A stretch of DNA of 64,000 nucleotides from Saccharina japonica. Taxonomy: Eukaryota > Sar > Phaeophyceae > Laminariales > Laminariaceae. The translations under genes were made by a program, and so were the position numbers. Shown in pieces: positions 22,657 to 33,639 of the stretch. Numbering within the stretch: the first letter of the stretch is position 1; the number at the start of each line of letters is the position of its first letter. The notes below the pieces were generated by a model. That model was not told where the DNA came from. It made no database searches and saw nothing but the letters and a program-made list of their open reading frames with translations. The DNA lies in NCBI GenBank assembly GCA_008828725.1, contig MEHQ01000323.1:1-64000 (forward strand). The letters are read 5' to 3'.

Positions 22657-23113
22657 ATATGTATGTATGTACTCGTCAGGTGCTAGCGCACAAGCAGCGT
22701 AAACCAGCGTCCTCCACGTTTTCGTCAGGTGTTAGCGCACAACGCAGCTGCGCCGCCGTCGCTTTGATAAACTAACTGTACTTACTTGTATTATAGGTCT
22801 ACTCGCGGGCATGTGATGGGCACACATGATGACATCCGATGTAAAGGTCAGTACGAGTACGTCCGACACAATCATTGACTCGATCCAAAGCTGATAGTAC
22901 CGAGTCGGGTTATGTATTGAATTTGTATAACTTTATCTAGCCAAAGGCTACAGAGTCAATTTTTTATGCCAGGTGTAATGAAGTAGAGGGATTGATGGGC
23001 TACAGAGCCAAATCGTGTTTGGAGTTGAACTAAGTAGGGGAGGGGATTACTAAAAAAGTATGGAATTAGACCTCGAAACAGAGTTGAAAAGCAGGGGATT
23101 TGGGAAATTAAAT
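22657..23113 (+). repeat. Family A repeat, copy A4, 3' part
   Basis: Begins at TATGTATGTACTCGTCAGG and continues with GCTAGCGCAC repeats to GGGAAATTAAATATTTCC, lacking the CCCAGT hairpin end. No gene. Confidence 0.7.
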
Positions 23114-24309
23114 ATTTCCCTAAAAGCGCGTGGAGGGGTTGCTCTGCACGCGGGTCTCAGTGACACTTTGCCACCATCGATATAATCGTTTGAGGCGCTT
23201 ACAGCAGTACGAGTACGCACTAATGTGTAGCACGAGTACGGCTGTACCGAATAACATATTTTTACGTATCCGTACTTTGGGTGAATCCCCGATCCACTCC
23301 CCGCCGCCCGACCTGTCTGAGAAGTTTGGTGATGACACTCATTTAAACCGCAACTAATAATAATCGCAGTGTGTGTACTGCTGCTGCTGCTGCTTCTGCT
23401 CTCTGTGTCGTTTGCGTGTCACAGTAGGGTCTACCCCCTCCACATCCTGCTGCATTTTTTTGTACTCGAAGAACAAGAACTACAGCAGTACTGCTGTGTG
23501 CCTGTCTGTACTGTGTCTCGCGTGCTGATGCTGCTACTGCTGTTGTATTCATATGTAGAATACGTCCGAAGCACACCGATATCCGGCGCTTCTATCCAGT
23601 CAATAATCCATGGAGAGAGAGGCAATTCTTGACTCGCACACGGTGTTTGTCGGCTGGGCGGAGCGGGACAGGGCAGTGCCCCGACGCGCTCCCCGCCGCA
23701 AAGCCTGTGATGTGTGGCGAGCCATCAATCGCATCAATCGAAAATATTCCGTATGTGTACGACGAGTATATATGTCAAGATGTCAAGATGTCAAGCAGTA
23801 GTAGTACCAGGGTGCCTGCTGGTACGTGGTATGAATACGTCGTAGAAGTCGTAAAATAGGTGATGTCGAGCGGCGTAGGCGTAACGTGTTGCGTGTCGTT
23901 TTTTTTGGCGTTGGCGTTATATTATTTGCCGACCATTGACTCCGACTTCACCCATGGTATGGGCCAAGAACCACACGTCGTATCGATTAGAGATCACGAC
24001 GATTGATTGTGTGCTTCGCATCACACACGCGAACGACCGTCTGTCACACACACCAACGACAGTCGGACCCACTCCGCTTCCTGACAATTCCATTCAAACT
24101 ATACCATTCGGACACGCATACAGAGGATTCGCAGCTGGGCGGGTTACGCGGGTCGGGGCTCCGCCACGACCCCCGCCACCTCGCCTGTGAAGTACCGGGT
24201 ATTAGTTATTGTATATAGCTTGTATATAAAGCTATGCCTGGCATTCATCATGTACATACAGTTCTTGTACACTCGACCTACCTGTTGCTGTCTCGCCAAT
24301 AATAATTTA

Positions 24310-25194
24310 TTATTATATTAGTTGCCCTCCGACAATGTGCAGGGCATTATTCATTCATAATGAAAAAGCTGACACACTTCGTCGAATACCACCACTCTCA
24401 TTCAACAACTTCTTCTCATCTGCGTGTACTCGATAGAATACGCACCCTTTACCCAATTATTGTACCTGCTATATATCTATTCGCCGTGCTTGCTACTCCG
24501 CATCTACATTCCACCCCCACGCCATGGGAAGTAATCCTCCCTCCTCCTCCCTTCTCCCCCTGGCGGCCTGCCGGTCTCGCAGGGCGACTTTGTATGGGTG
24601 CACCCGGCGTGAGATCGCGACCTGGGTGGTTACCGATATGACCTGGAAAAGGTGCTCCTTACAGACCCCTTTTCTTGATAAGGACCCCCCGTCCGTCCCT
24701 CCGACGATGCTCGCCGCCAGCTGGTCGATGAACTCGCTACCTTCCTTCCCGAGGCGTCCAAAGCTTTCCACCGCAAGGGTGACAAGTTTATGGCTGCGCT
24801 CGTCGAAGGACACCTGTCCTGCACGAGCGTAGTGGTTGCGCTTTCGCGCCTCAGAAGTGGAGAAAGCTGATCCGTCTCGATCAGCGCTGCCAGCCCGCAT
24901 GTGAACCCTCGCTTGGGGGTCTGCATGCTTGATGTCGAGGAGTATCGCCTTGTTGCGGTACTCTGACGATGTAGCGTCTCGGAGGCCTCCCCTCTCGATC
25001 ACTCTATCCATTCGGAGGTTCCTGTCGGCGTTGAAGGGTGCTTCGCTTTCCACTTGATGGCGGATGGATAACCGCTTGAAGGTGCGGGACAGCGCGTGGA
25101 CTAGCGGCTGATGCTGGTTTACCTGCGCGCCTGCTCGGTGGCATGTGCACGTGGCGCGTGTTGACATCCGTCGCTTCGCAGCAGGGGCACCTCG
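24310..25194 (-). mobile_element. 5'-truncated non-LTR-type retroelement insertion
   Basis: The inserted DNA between the two halves of A5 reads on the minus strand. It begins inside a coding frame at 25194, and its 3' end near 24310 is an A/T triplet-rich tail (AATATAATAATAAATTATT on the minus strand). 5' truncation plus a simple A-rich tail is the usual footprint of target-primed reverse transcription. The AATAAT at the junction blurs any target duplication. Confidence 0.65.
24493..25194 (-). pseudogene. C-terminal fragment of a retroelement protein with endonuclease-like fold
   Basis: About 230 codons remain open to a stop at 24493. In order they read a Cys/His cluster (CTCHRAGAQVNQHQ), RNLRMDRVIERGGLR, RNKAILLDIKHADP, SEARKRNHYA and LAVESFGRLGKEGSEF. 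The MD..., LLDIK spacing and the following basic HY region and VESFG segment resemble the PD-(D/E)XK restriction-like endonuclease region at the C terminus of R2/NeSL-type retrotransposon proteins; Asp-x-Lys would be part of the active site. The reverse transcriptase domain is missing, so this is a truncated copy. The identification comes from remembered family pattern, not a search. Confidence 0.65.
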
Positions 25195-25728
25195 CCGCTG
25201 CCTGACAGTGCCTCTGTCTATATATGTATGTATGTACTCGTCAGGTGCTAGCGCACAGGCAGTGTAAATCAACGTCCTCCACATTACCGTCAGGTGCTAG
25301 CGCACAACGCAGCGTGTACCACCTCGCATGCGCCGCCGTCGCTTTGCACAACTGTACTTACTTGTATAAGTCTACTCGCGGGCATGTGATGGGCACACAT
25401 GATGACATCCGATGTAAAGCTCAGTACAAGTTCGCCCGTCACGACAACCGACTCGACCCAAAGCTATACTACCAAGCTAGGTCAAGTATTGAATCGGTAT
25501 AACTTGATCTAGCCAAATGTCACAGATCTAAATTTTTATACCAGGTACAACATGGCGTAAACGGATTGATGGGCTACAGAGCCAAATCGTGTTCGGAGTC
25601 GAACTGAGTACGTAGGGGAGAGGATTACTAAAAAATGATGGAATTAGACCTCGAAACAGAGGTGAAAGGCAGGGGATTTGGGAAATTAAATTATTTCCGC
25701 GACACAGCCCAGTAACTAAAGTCACTGG

Positions 25729-25945
25729 GAATAGTATTCAGGCCATATATCGGTCAATACGCCGACTAATTCGAGAGTTGAAGTCTTGACAGGATCGCAT
25801 CAACAAGGGGAAGACGTCCATGTCACGTTTTTGCTTCCCGCGAGCCTATCAGGCTATTATAATGAGAACATCCTGCGAAATTACTGGGAAAATGTATTGA
25901 GCAAATTTGAAACCTTAGGGGAAAAAATACACTTGGCGGAAATCA
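25729..25945 (+). other. Unassigned stretch with an open frame into foldback U
   Basis: A 91-codon frame (25786-26061, including FLLPASLSGYYNENILRNYW) is not recognised and runs into the foldback, so it is at best a remnant. Confidence 0.25.
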
Positions 25946-26237
25946 CTTTTGCACCAAAAATGAAAACGAGTTGGAACACGAAATCTGGTTTGGGTGTTTT
26001 TCATGACCATACGAAAAAACGACAAGATGACCTTTTTATTTTTGTTTTTGTTTCTCTGTAATGTTGAGTCAAAGTTGCTGGAAAAAAACAAAAAAAAAAC
26101 GCTAAAATGTACCTCATTCACCAAAACATTTTTTTTTCAAAAAAGGCCATCATGTCGTTTTTCCGTATGGTCGTGAAGAACAACCCTGCCAAATTTTGTT
26201 TTCCAAATCGTTTTCATTTATGGTGCAAAAGTCTGTA
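25946..26237. repeat. Foldback element U (~95-bp arms)
   Basis: 25946-26040 (ACTTTTGCACCAAAAATGAA ... GACCATACGAAAAAACGACA) is the imperfect inverse of 26137-26236, with a ~95-base A/T-rich spacer. It has no protein and is a MITE-sized foldback. Target duplications are not evident. Confidence 0.65.
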
Positions 26238-26342
26238 GACGAAATGCTCCCCCTCTTGCTGGAACTAGCTCGTAACCCGAAAACTTATGCCCCGCTCGTT
26301 CCTCGGCGGGGCTAAGTAACAACTCACAGCCACTACGATATA
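26238..26342 (+). repeat. GC hairpin module
   Basis: TATGCCCCGCTCGTTCC and TCGGCGGGGCTAAGTAAC form a hairpin ending ACTCACA. A related module sits in the DIRS-like element at 30270-30322 (GCCCGGCTTGTTCCCCGGC ... GGGATTAGTAACATCTCACA). Confidence 0.5.
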
Positions 26343-27540
26343 CCAGGGTATATGTATAGCTATGTTTGTGAAATTTACGCACTTTTCGCAACGTTTCTCC
26401 CCGCGCGAGCGCTTTTCGGCAAAACGCTAAGTACCCCGACACGGGAGGCCCGGCCGGACCCATTGGTCGAGGTTTTGGCTCGATCCGAGCTCTGTGGCCC
26501 GCGTGGCGGGCGCTCGATTTTTTTTTTCCCGCGGGAGTGGATCAGCCGATTTCCCGGGTTCTCAGCATGAGGCCGTGTTTCGTACGTACGTGCCAGTAAA
26601 TACCGATGTTCTGTTTGTAGATGTTGTCTGTTTTTTGCTCTCTGACATGCACACAGGCCAGAAACATGTACATATACCAGTAGACAACAGACAAAAATTA
26701 ATTTTGTGTTTTTAGATTTTGACAGTTTTTCGCTCTCTCACATGCACACAGGCCAGGAAGATGTACCAGATAGACAACAGACAACCTGCACAGAGCACGG
26801 CGTTACGGCGTTGCCGCCCACACCAGTAGGGAACATCGTGCGTGAGAGGCACATCCATCTAAGCTTTACTGGTGCTGCTGTGGGTAGTTGTTATATCGAA
26901 GGCGGCTGTCCGTAGCCCGCCACCTATCTTCCATTATTTGCTGTGCACTTTAGACCGATTTGTTAGGACCGTGTTTATCACGTGTGAGTACGTACGGCAA
27001 CTAACTGCTGCTATAAAATTTCTGATGTCGCGGTTTTTTTTCCCCAAGCACACCACCAAATTTTTAGACATCAGATAACATGCAGAGATAACACAAACAA
27101 CAACACGTTACAACCCCGCCCAGCAGCACAAGCGGCAGCAGGCAACATCACGCGCATGTGGCAGGTCCACGGTGTACTGATGTGGCTCCAGCAGAGGTTG
27201 CTTTATCGGAGACCATGATCCGTCATCGGTCATCTCTACCCCTCTCCTTCTGCTGCGCTGCTGCTACTGCTGCTCTCCATGCGTATGTGCGATGTGTCAC
27301 ACAATGCTGTGCACACGCACGCTAGTACAAACAAAATAATTTGGCTCTTTGGTAATATTTTCAAATGATTGAGATGCCCGGTCGTGTGTAACCCAGCGAC
27401 ACCACAGACAGCACACACGAGCAGTGCGGAGCAAGGAACAGCAAGCGCGTGCGGTAAATTTTTGTTCGCCCTGTATTGCTGTGGCGTCCTACTATACCTA
27501 CTACTACTACTGTATGTACGAGTACTATTTTTTTTTTTTA
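26343..27540 (+). repeat. Family E repeat, copy 3, diverged
   Basis: 26343-26610 matches the E core closely (TGTATAGCTATGTTTGTG to GTACGTGCCAGTAAATA). Beyond it, a local duplication lies at 26620-26790 (ACATGCACACAGGCCAG twice, 110-115 bp apart). Weaker similarity to E continues (CACCGTTAC-type and CAGCAG segments). No gene. Confidence 0.6.
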
Positions 27541-27659
27541 ATCGGACCCTGCGATCTGTTGTTATATAAGGGGTAGTCCGTGGTCACAGGACAGGCTCCA
27601 AAAATCTCTGGAGTGGAAGAATACCCCAGGGAAAAATAATACACCATTAATAAATACAA
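27541..27659. other. Short unassigned stretch
   Basis: AT-rich leader with a TAAGGGGTAGTCCG-type segment; nothing recognised. Confidence 0.3.
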
Positions 27660-28538
27660 GGGCATTTGACAAAAGGGGGGACACCCCCCATATATCGTAA
27701 CAAAAGGGGGGACACTACCAAGCACCGGCGGCGGGGTTATCGTTAAAGAGGCGGTCGTCAACACCAATCCAACGGCCCAGTGCATTAACGGTATACTCAT
27801 AGTCATATAGTAACCATCACTCTGACCGAACAGCTCAACAGCTCATTTCCTGGTAAAATAAGAATCTCTCCTTTACGCCATGGTACGTACTGATATTCGC
27901 GTATACGTATACGGCGGTACCGGCACGACTACATATATACGTACAGCAGCCAGCAGTAGTACCAGAGTACTATCATTTGTCACGTATATATTTACGTATA
28001 CTCGTTTATATATATGTTGGTGATTTTTGAGGACAACAGGGCACAGGGCGCCAACCAATGTATGTTGATCTGCTGGCCACGTTTGCCTAGGTATGGGCCG
28101 TTGGTCTTTTCGACGTTAGACGTCGTCTGTTGGGCGTGCCACAACAACCAGAACATGGAGTGGTCACTTACCTTAGGTATTTTTGACACGGAAAGGGGGA
28201 TACCTCTCTGCATATTTACAAAAAGGGGGGCGTCACGAAAACAGGGGGACTTTCCCAAACTAAGTAGATGAAAAGGGGGATACCCTCGCGTAGGCATAAA
28301 CAAAAAGGGGGATATGCTCACACCCCCCTTTTGATCGCTCTCGTTCACCCGTTGAACATATGAAAGAAAGGATAAAAACGCTGGGAATGGTAGGGAGGTG
28401 CCATGCGAGTGTGGCAAACGCATCAGTTTTTATTTTCGAGTCCATTTGACAGAGTACATGGGCTTACCCGGCGGCGAAAACCGATGTCCCCCTTTTTGTA
28501 ACGATACAGGGGGGTGTACCCCTTTTTGTAAAATCCCC
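27660..28538. mobile_element. Element Q with G-run terminal inverted repeats
   Basis: The left end (GGGCATTTGACAAAAGGGGG, 27660 on) and right end (complement of GGGGATTTTACAAAAAGGGG, to 28538) match inversely over more than 50 bp, each containing two CAAAAAGGGGGACAC-like units. Further units of the same motif lie inside at 28185-28325. Flanking bases give no clear target duplication. No transposase: interior frames (for example minus 27992-28423) follow the repeats. Superfamily unknown. Confidence 0.6.
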
Positions 28539-28794
28539 TATATACAAAGTACAACGCAGTACTTATGCTGGAGATCTCTGCTGTTGCGTAGTACGTGCAT
28601 GCTGCCACAGGTCCAACAACATACGGCTTGCTGGTGTTGCTGCTGCTAACTGTGCAGCAGATCCACAGTCGATATAGGGTGAGGCGCTGCATACACTTAA
28701 ACACTACTGGATATCTTGCGAATCTCGTTATCTCGGGCGTTGTTCGAACAGTGGTTAGGGGATAACAATGCACGGTGCACCTTTTCACCCCGCA
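28539..28794. other. Unassigned stretch
   Basis: CTG-rich 28600-28660, otherwise no feature recognised. Confidence 0.3.
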
Positions 28795-29391
28795 TACCAA
28801 AAGGTCAAGTCATTTTCGGCCCGCAGACGAAAAGCAAGTAAACTTCTATCCCCCACTAAAACCAGTCATTTTCGGCCATGACAAAAATAGTTATTAATAG
28901 TCAATTTCGACCCTCCGCACCAAAGCCAGGCCAATTTCGAACCCAACAAAAAAACCAGGTCATGTTTGATCCCCAACATAAAACCAAGATAATTTCGACC
29001 CTAACACTGAAATCGAGTCAATTTCGACCCCCTTCTAGAACCAAGTCAACTGTGGTGCCCCTACACACAACAAAGACATACATAAACACACTGACAAACA
29101 TGATATAATGTTTGGCGGAATCGTTAGGAAAATCTACAAAAAATATGCAGTCAATGGTAAGGGTTCCACACTATCTCCAAAAAAAAATAACCCCAAAAGT
29201 GCGCAGGTCATCTGATATAGTTCTTAAAAATAATATGCATGTACCCTGCATGTACGGTAAAATATGCAGATAATTCGTAACGTCGTACTATGATATCATA
29301 CGCATGCGTAGGATACAGTATCGAATTATGTGTGGTTTTCAATTCGTTCTTGCGCCACTCCCCTAGGCACGTCCCGGAGGGGAACCTTGTA
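28795..29391 (+). repeat. Family S repeat, copy 2: minisatellite plus hairpin tail
   Basis: A degenerate ~30-bp array (AAGTCATTTTCGGCCC-type and AAGTCAATTTCGACCC-type units, 28795-29080) is followed by the conserved tail from ACATGATATAATGTTTGGCG to GGAGGGGAACCTTGTA (29098-29391). The tail is homologous to 12842-13109. The end lies 5 bp from the terminal repeat of the DIRS-like element. Confidence 0.7.
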
Positions 29392-29396
29392 TCTCG

Positions 29397-30111
29397 TATA
29401 TGTGAACCACACCCACAATGTCACGCACCCGAATTGTGTCCAGCATGTCGGCATTCAAAATTGGATCCCTGGTATCATATGAGTACCAGGTACTCGTACC
29501 AGGTACACAAAACGTACGTACGAGTACGTGCCCGGTAATTTCTTTGAATTTTTGAATTCCTGATATGCGTACTCGTATGTACACGGCCCTATTTTTGTCC
29601 CCCAAATCTGCTCTGTGACATGTATCCCGGCTCGTCTCACCGAGAACTGTGGACCGGCCGACGGCACCTGCCGGAGGTTCGGAGAAGCCGTAGTAGAGAA
29701 GATGGTACTCGCGACGGCTGCTAGAGTAGTAGTAGGTTCTGCCGCAACCGCCGTCCGCGTGGTGTCTGCAGACGTGACGTGCAGTACGCGCCACCAATCG
29801 ACCCTTGGCCCTACAGGTATGAGGGAAAGTCGATCAATACAAACTCGTCTCGCTGTCTTCTACACGCAAAAGTCAAGATAAACCCAAACCAGAGGGACGA
29901 GCTGTACGAGCGATGGCAGGTCAGCTCTCTCCTTCGTGTCCTTCGTAATCTTGTACGAGCTCGTTGCCCTCACTGTCTTGTGCCGACGGAGACTGGACGC
30001 TTCCTGAGCCGAGCTCTCGCGTCGGCTAATACGCAAATACTATTCCGTTACTCGAATTCAAACCGCCTCACAAACGCCAGTTTCCTGCGGAAACCTACAG
30101 TTTGTTATAGT
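29397..30111 (-). repeat. Terminal direct repeat of DIRS-like element (low-coordinate copy)
   Basis: About 715 bp nearly the same as 35387-36102 in the same orientation, from TGAACCACACCCACAA to GCGGAAACCTACAGTT. Differences are scattered substitutions and small indels. Open frames here (for example plus 29615-29881) recur in the other copy but follow nucleotide identity. Confidence 0.8.
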
Positions 30112-30360
30112 TCGAGAATTCTTGGAATCATATTTGTCTACAGCAGGTCAGGTACGCTCACCGTCGTGCCTAAAAGGCCTGCCAGGGCCGTGGGAAACCT
30201 CGCGAACACCACTACGTTTATAAATACCATTACAGTAGGGAACCCCCCGAAGATTAATGAGACAAGCTCACCCGAAAAATTTTGCCCGGCTTGTTCCCCG
30301 GCGGGGATTAGTAACATCTCACACAGGCCAGCCTGTCCGTACACAACTCCGGTCCCGTTT
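30112..30360. other. Internal 3' region of the DIRS-like element
   Basis: Between the recombinase stop and the terminal repeat. It contains a GC hairpin module (30288-30312). No gene. Confidence 0.5.
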
Positions 30361-31421
30361 AAACACGAATCCCGGGAATCGCGTCTACCCCGTTTCCACT
30401 ACGTAGGGCGGCGGAGACCGAGCCTGCCCCTTCCTCCGCCTCCCGCACGTACGTCATGAACGCGCGTGATTTTCACCTGCCCGCGCGTTGGATTTGGAGC
30501 TCTGGCCCGCCTGCCGCCGCCAGCTGCGTTGCCCCTCCGATTCTCCCCGAGTGCAATGCGTACTGCGCCGGGTCTGGGCCGCTGCTCCCGATCATAAGCC
30601 GCAAAGCTGCTACCGCTTCCGTCCGGGTGAACGGTCTCCAGCCGAGGGGGGACAACCTGACCGGTAGGGGTGTTCCCCCCGAGAGCGAGGGGTGCACAGC
30701 GAGGAGCTCCAGCAAAACGTCGAAAGCGCCCATCGCACCTGCCCCAGCCTCCCCGGCGCTCGCCAGGCGCGTCCGCGTGATCGTACACTTCTCCGTCTTC
30801 TGGTCCGTCTTTGACGCCACGAACGCACTTGCACCGCGTCCGCGGATGCTCTGTTCTCGAAGGCAACCCGGAGCTCCCCTCGAAAAAACGTAAGGCAGCT
30901 GCGCGTCAAACATATTTCGGGGTGAACTTTTCCGTCCGCGAACGCCCACATCTCAAACGCGCGGCACAACAGAAAATACGACCACGCCAGGCCCAACCAC
31001 ATGACGTGTCCCCTGTCTACCATACTGAAACTGCTTGCTTCCCTTGCGACAAAAGGGCCCAGGTCAACGGCAGCCTGACCTGCGTCTTCTTCTGTGACAT
31101 TCCGTGCGCTCGATCGATCCCCTTTCTCACAGCAAAAATCATGCAATGTGAGGTTGGCAGTTCCCAGCCTGCGTACGTCTCGTGGAAAAAGTTGATTGCG
31201 GCAAGGTACCACCTTGCGGTCGACTGCTGATTGTTGTGTACGTAACAACGACACGCCATGAACTCCATCAGCTCGTACAACACTTGGTTTGGATTATCGG
31301 GGTTGTACTGCGACCACGCTTCTTTGCCCTGCGCTGCCCTTTCGGCCACCCACGTGTTCCACTTTGCCAAATAGAGCTTTTGAGTACTCTTCCCTACTGA
31401 GGCGAGCGCGAGCGTCTTCAC
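30361..31421 (-). pseudogene. Tyrosine recombinase of DIRS-like element, broken
   Basis: The N-terminal core-binding part (31421 to about 31050) includes ASVGKSTQKLYLAKWNTW, ELMEFMACRCYVHNNQQST and GWELPTSHCM. The frame then shifts; ...SYFLLCRAFEMWAF and CLTFFRGELRVAFENRAS continue in a second frame (about 31010-30830). A second shift leads to FVASKTDQKTEKCTITRTRL and the catalytic ALHSGRIGGATQLAAAG box (H-x-x-R), then IQRAGR followed by TGA at 30473-30475 where Trp is expected, then KSRAFMTYVREA with the probable nucleophile Tyr, ending at TAA 30361-30363. DIRS-family YRs integrate circular cDNA without target duplications. Two frameshifts and one nonsense codon make this copy inactive. Confidence 0.9.
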
Positions 31422-31561
31422 CAGACGCGCCGCCGCGCCCGTGTCGCGCGTCGTGTTGGACCCTGTTCCTGCTTAGGCCGGTCCTGCGCGAGTGGGAGAA
31501 GGGATAACGCGGTGGGGGGGGGGCAGTGTGTACCGGGTAAAGCGCGAGCGAGCTACAGTGG

Positions 31562-33626
31562 TCACGCATGGTCTCCGCCATTGCCCATGATACGCCACAG
31601 GCTGTCGTCGTGTCGGGTCTGCAAGTTCTTGGTGTGGAGCACTATGTCAAATATCTTATTTACCCGGGGACCGATAGGCTGTTCCACCCAGGCATGGCTG
31701 TTAGTCAGGTCCCGGACCCTTTCTGCTATATTTCGGTGCAGGGCCAACGCGATATGCCGTCTGCCAAGGTGTTTTGGATTCCCGGTATGTGCTTTGCATC
31801 GTGGCTCCAACACCCCTTGATTTCAAGACGACCGAGCATTATCGTGAGTAGGCATGCTCGCTTGTACCTAGCCCCGCCGCAGCGACTGACCCACGTGACG
31901 GCAGCCACGTCATCGCCGCGCATCGTGATGGGATCTCCTACCGCCTCTGGGGTGCCACCTCGCAATTCCAGCATTACCCAGGCGGTGACTACCATCCCTA
32001 AAAGCTCTAGCAGATTGATTGTGATGGTGCACGTTCCGAGTCGCTCGGCCTTCTGTCTTAGCTTCTGCGTCAGCTCCGGGGTAGGTCGTATCTCCAGTAC
32101 ATCCGGTGTTCGAGACAGTACCCGCCCACCGCTTCGAAACTGGCGTCGGATGGACAGTGTCAATTGGCCGGGCGTCTTAGCGCTGTGTAACAGGGGGCGA
32201 AAACTGCTTCTCCTGATTGGAAAAGTTTCTGGCTGATGGCCCACTCCCAGAAACTGAGGTCGGCGTGGAACTCACTTTCAAGGGGCACTACGTTCTGGTT
32301 TCTAGGGTGCCGGTCGTTGCGAAGGCCCGTGAGTCTCAACAGCCTCCACACGAAATATCTGCCGGCGCGCACTACGTATTAGAGATTCACAGCTTCGCTG
32401 CCACACTGCGAACGTCCCTTGCTCTGGCGCTATGCCTTCTCGAGGGCCACTGGTCGTGGAGGAGGTCAGCGATGGCTTCGACCTTTTCGTGTGTCAGCGA
32501 GATTCTCATGGTGTGCGAATTGATGGTGAAACCAAGGGCGTCGATTGTGGTATCCCAGTCAGTGCTCCTTTTCGGCGCTAAGATGGGCGTGATGCCGGCC
32601 TCGCCCGGCCCGAATAATCGTACGTGGTCCAAGGCTAGCGAGGCCGACGCGGTTAACGCCGTGATGTCGTGGTCTGAATGTTGGACCCTGATCAATAGAT
32701 AGTCATCCACATACACCGTGGCGAAAAAGGGATTGAACACCCCCCGCCTTGACTCATTGCGTCGTCCGGGACGGGTGTGGGTTTTACGTGGGTTTTCCTT
32801 TCTCCCAGCGGTTCACAATCTTAACGTGTGCCATCATGTCTACTCCGTCGTTCATTAACTGAGCCGTCTGGATCGTGGTGTTACAGTGGGCGTGCTCGGC
32901 CGCCGCCGACATCACGCCCCAGAAGCCCGGGGACCCAGACCACCCAAACGTGAGGCGAAAATCGATTACTCTCAGCTCCCCTACTGTGTAGCAGAAATTG
33001 CGGGCTTTGTCTGGGTCTACCCTAACGATTCGGAACGCGTCTGAGACGTCGGCTTTGCTCATCAGAATGCGCTTGTTCGGGTATTTCTTTCTCAGACTGA
33101 CTAGTTCCGTGAGGAATTTGGGGAGGGTTTCGACGCATCGGCATTTTGGTACGGCGTCTGGATCTGTGTCTGCAATTAGTCCTCTTTTTGTTACTTTGCT
33201 TTGCGCCTCGAACGAAAAATCATCAATGATCCGGACCTTGTGGGTGACGACCGCCCCCAGAGGCGACACCCGAAGCCCCGGGATTTCATGCGCGGCTTTC
33301 TTCCGTATCACTATGCATTTCTGACGCCGTACATCTCCGCTGAGTTTTTCCCAAATTGCTGGTAAATGCTCGGCGGCGCTTCGGTGTGTGCCGTGCCTCA
33401 ATTCGCGTTCCAAATCGGCTCCGGCGGGGGCTACCTTCACCGGCACACCCCTCGTGGCTATCGTGACCAGGTCGTTAATGGCCCCGAAGCCTTTGAGGTC
33501 GCCGAAATATCGTCGTATGTTTGTTGCGTTTATTGTGGGGGCTACCAAAGCTCCTCGCAGGGCTTTGGCTACGTCACCTACGACGCCGCGGTACTGTATC
33601 GTCAGGGTGGTGCAAATGTATGCCAA
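31562..33626 (-). pseudogene. Reverse transcriptase-RNase H of DIRS-like element, broken
   Basis: From 33626 downward: RT fingers with KCIVIRKKAAHEIPGLRVSP and HKVRIIDDFSFEAQSK; palm motif A SKADVSDAFRIVRVDP; then LTFGWSGSPGFWGVMSAAAE; catalytic YVDD in FFATVYVDDYLLIRV near 32710; LGFTINSHTMRISLT; AGRYFVWRLLRLTGL and FHADLSFWEWAI near 32350-32260; and RNase H with INLLELLGMVVTAWVM, MRGDDVAAVTW and HIPGIQNTLADGISRWP. The frame is broken after GKPT near 32790 by an 11-bp microduplication, again at a run of six G near 32743, near 32385 after SVAAKL, and after RWP near 31730. No start is certain: a stop lies two codons upstream of 33626 in that frame. A gag-like gene is not recognised upstream. 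Confidence 0.9.
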
Positions 33627-33639
33627 CTTTTATAGTACT

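Larger units (their letters stand above)
23114..25728 (+). repeat. Family A repeat, copy A5, with inserted retroelement
   Basis: Full order of A landmarks: AGGGGTTGCTCTGCACGC, CTG-rich stretch, GC hairpins near 23655-23712 and 24133-24185, CATTCATCATGTACATACAG, GCTAGCGCAC repeats, and the CCCAGT hairpin at 25706-25728. It is split at 24310-25194 by the retroelement fragment. In A2 the joined sequence is AATAATAATGCTGCCTGGCA. Confidence 0.75.

Noticed and set aside
30399..30949. Separate plus- or other-frame genes over the recombinase
   Set aside because: Long antisense and off-frame reading is expected in this GC-rich segment; only the minus frames with recombinase motifs make sense.
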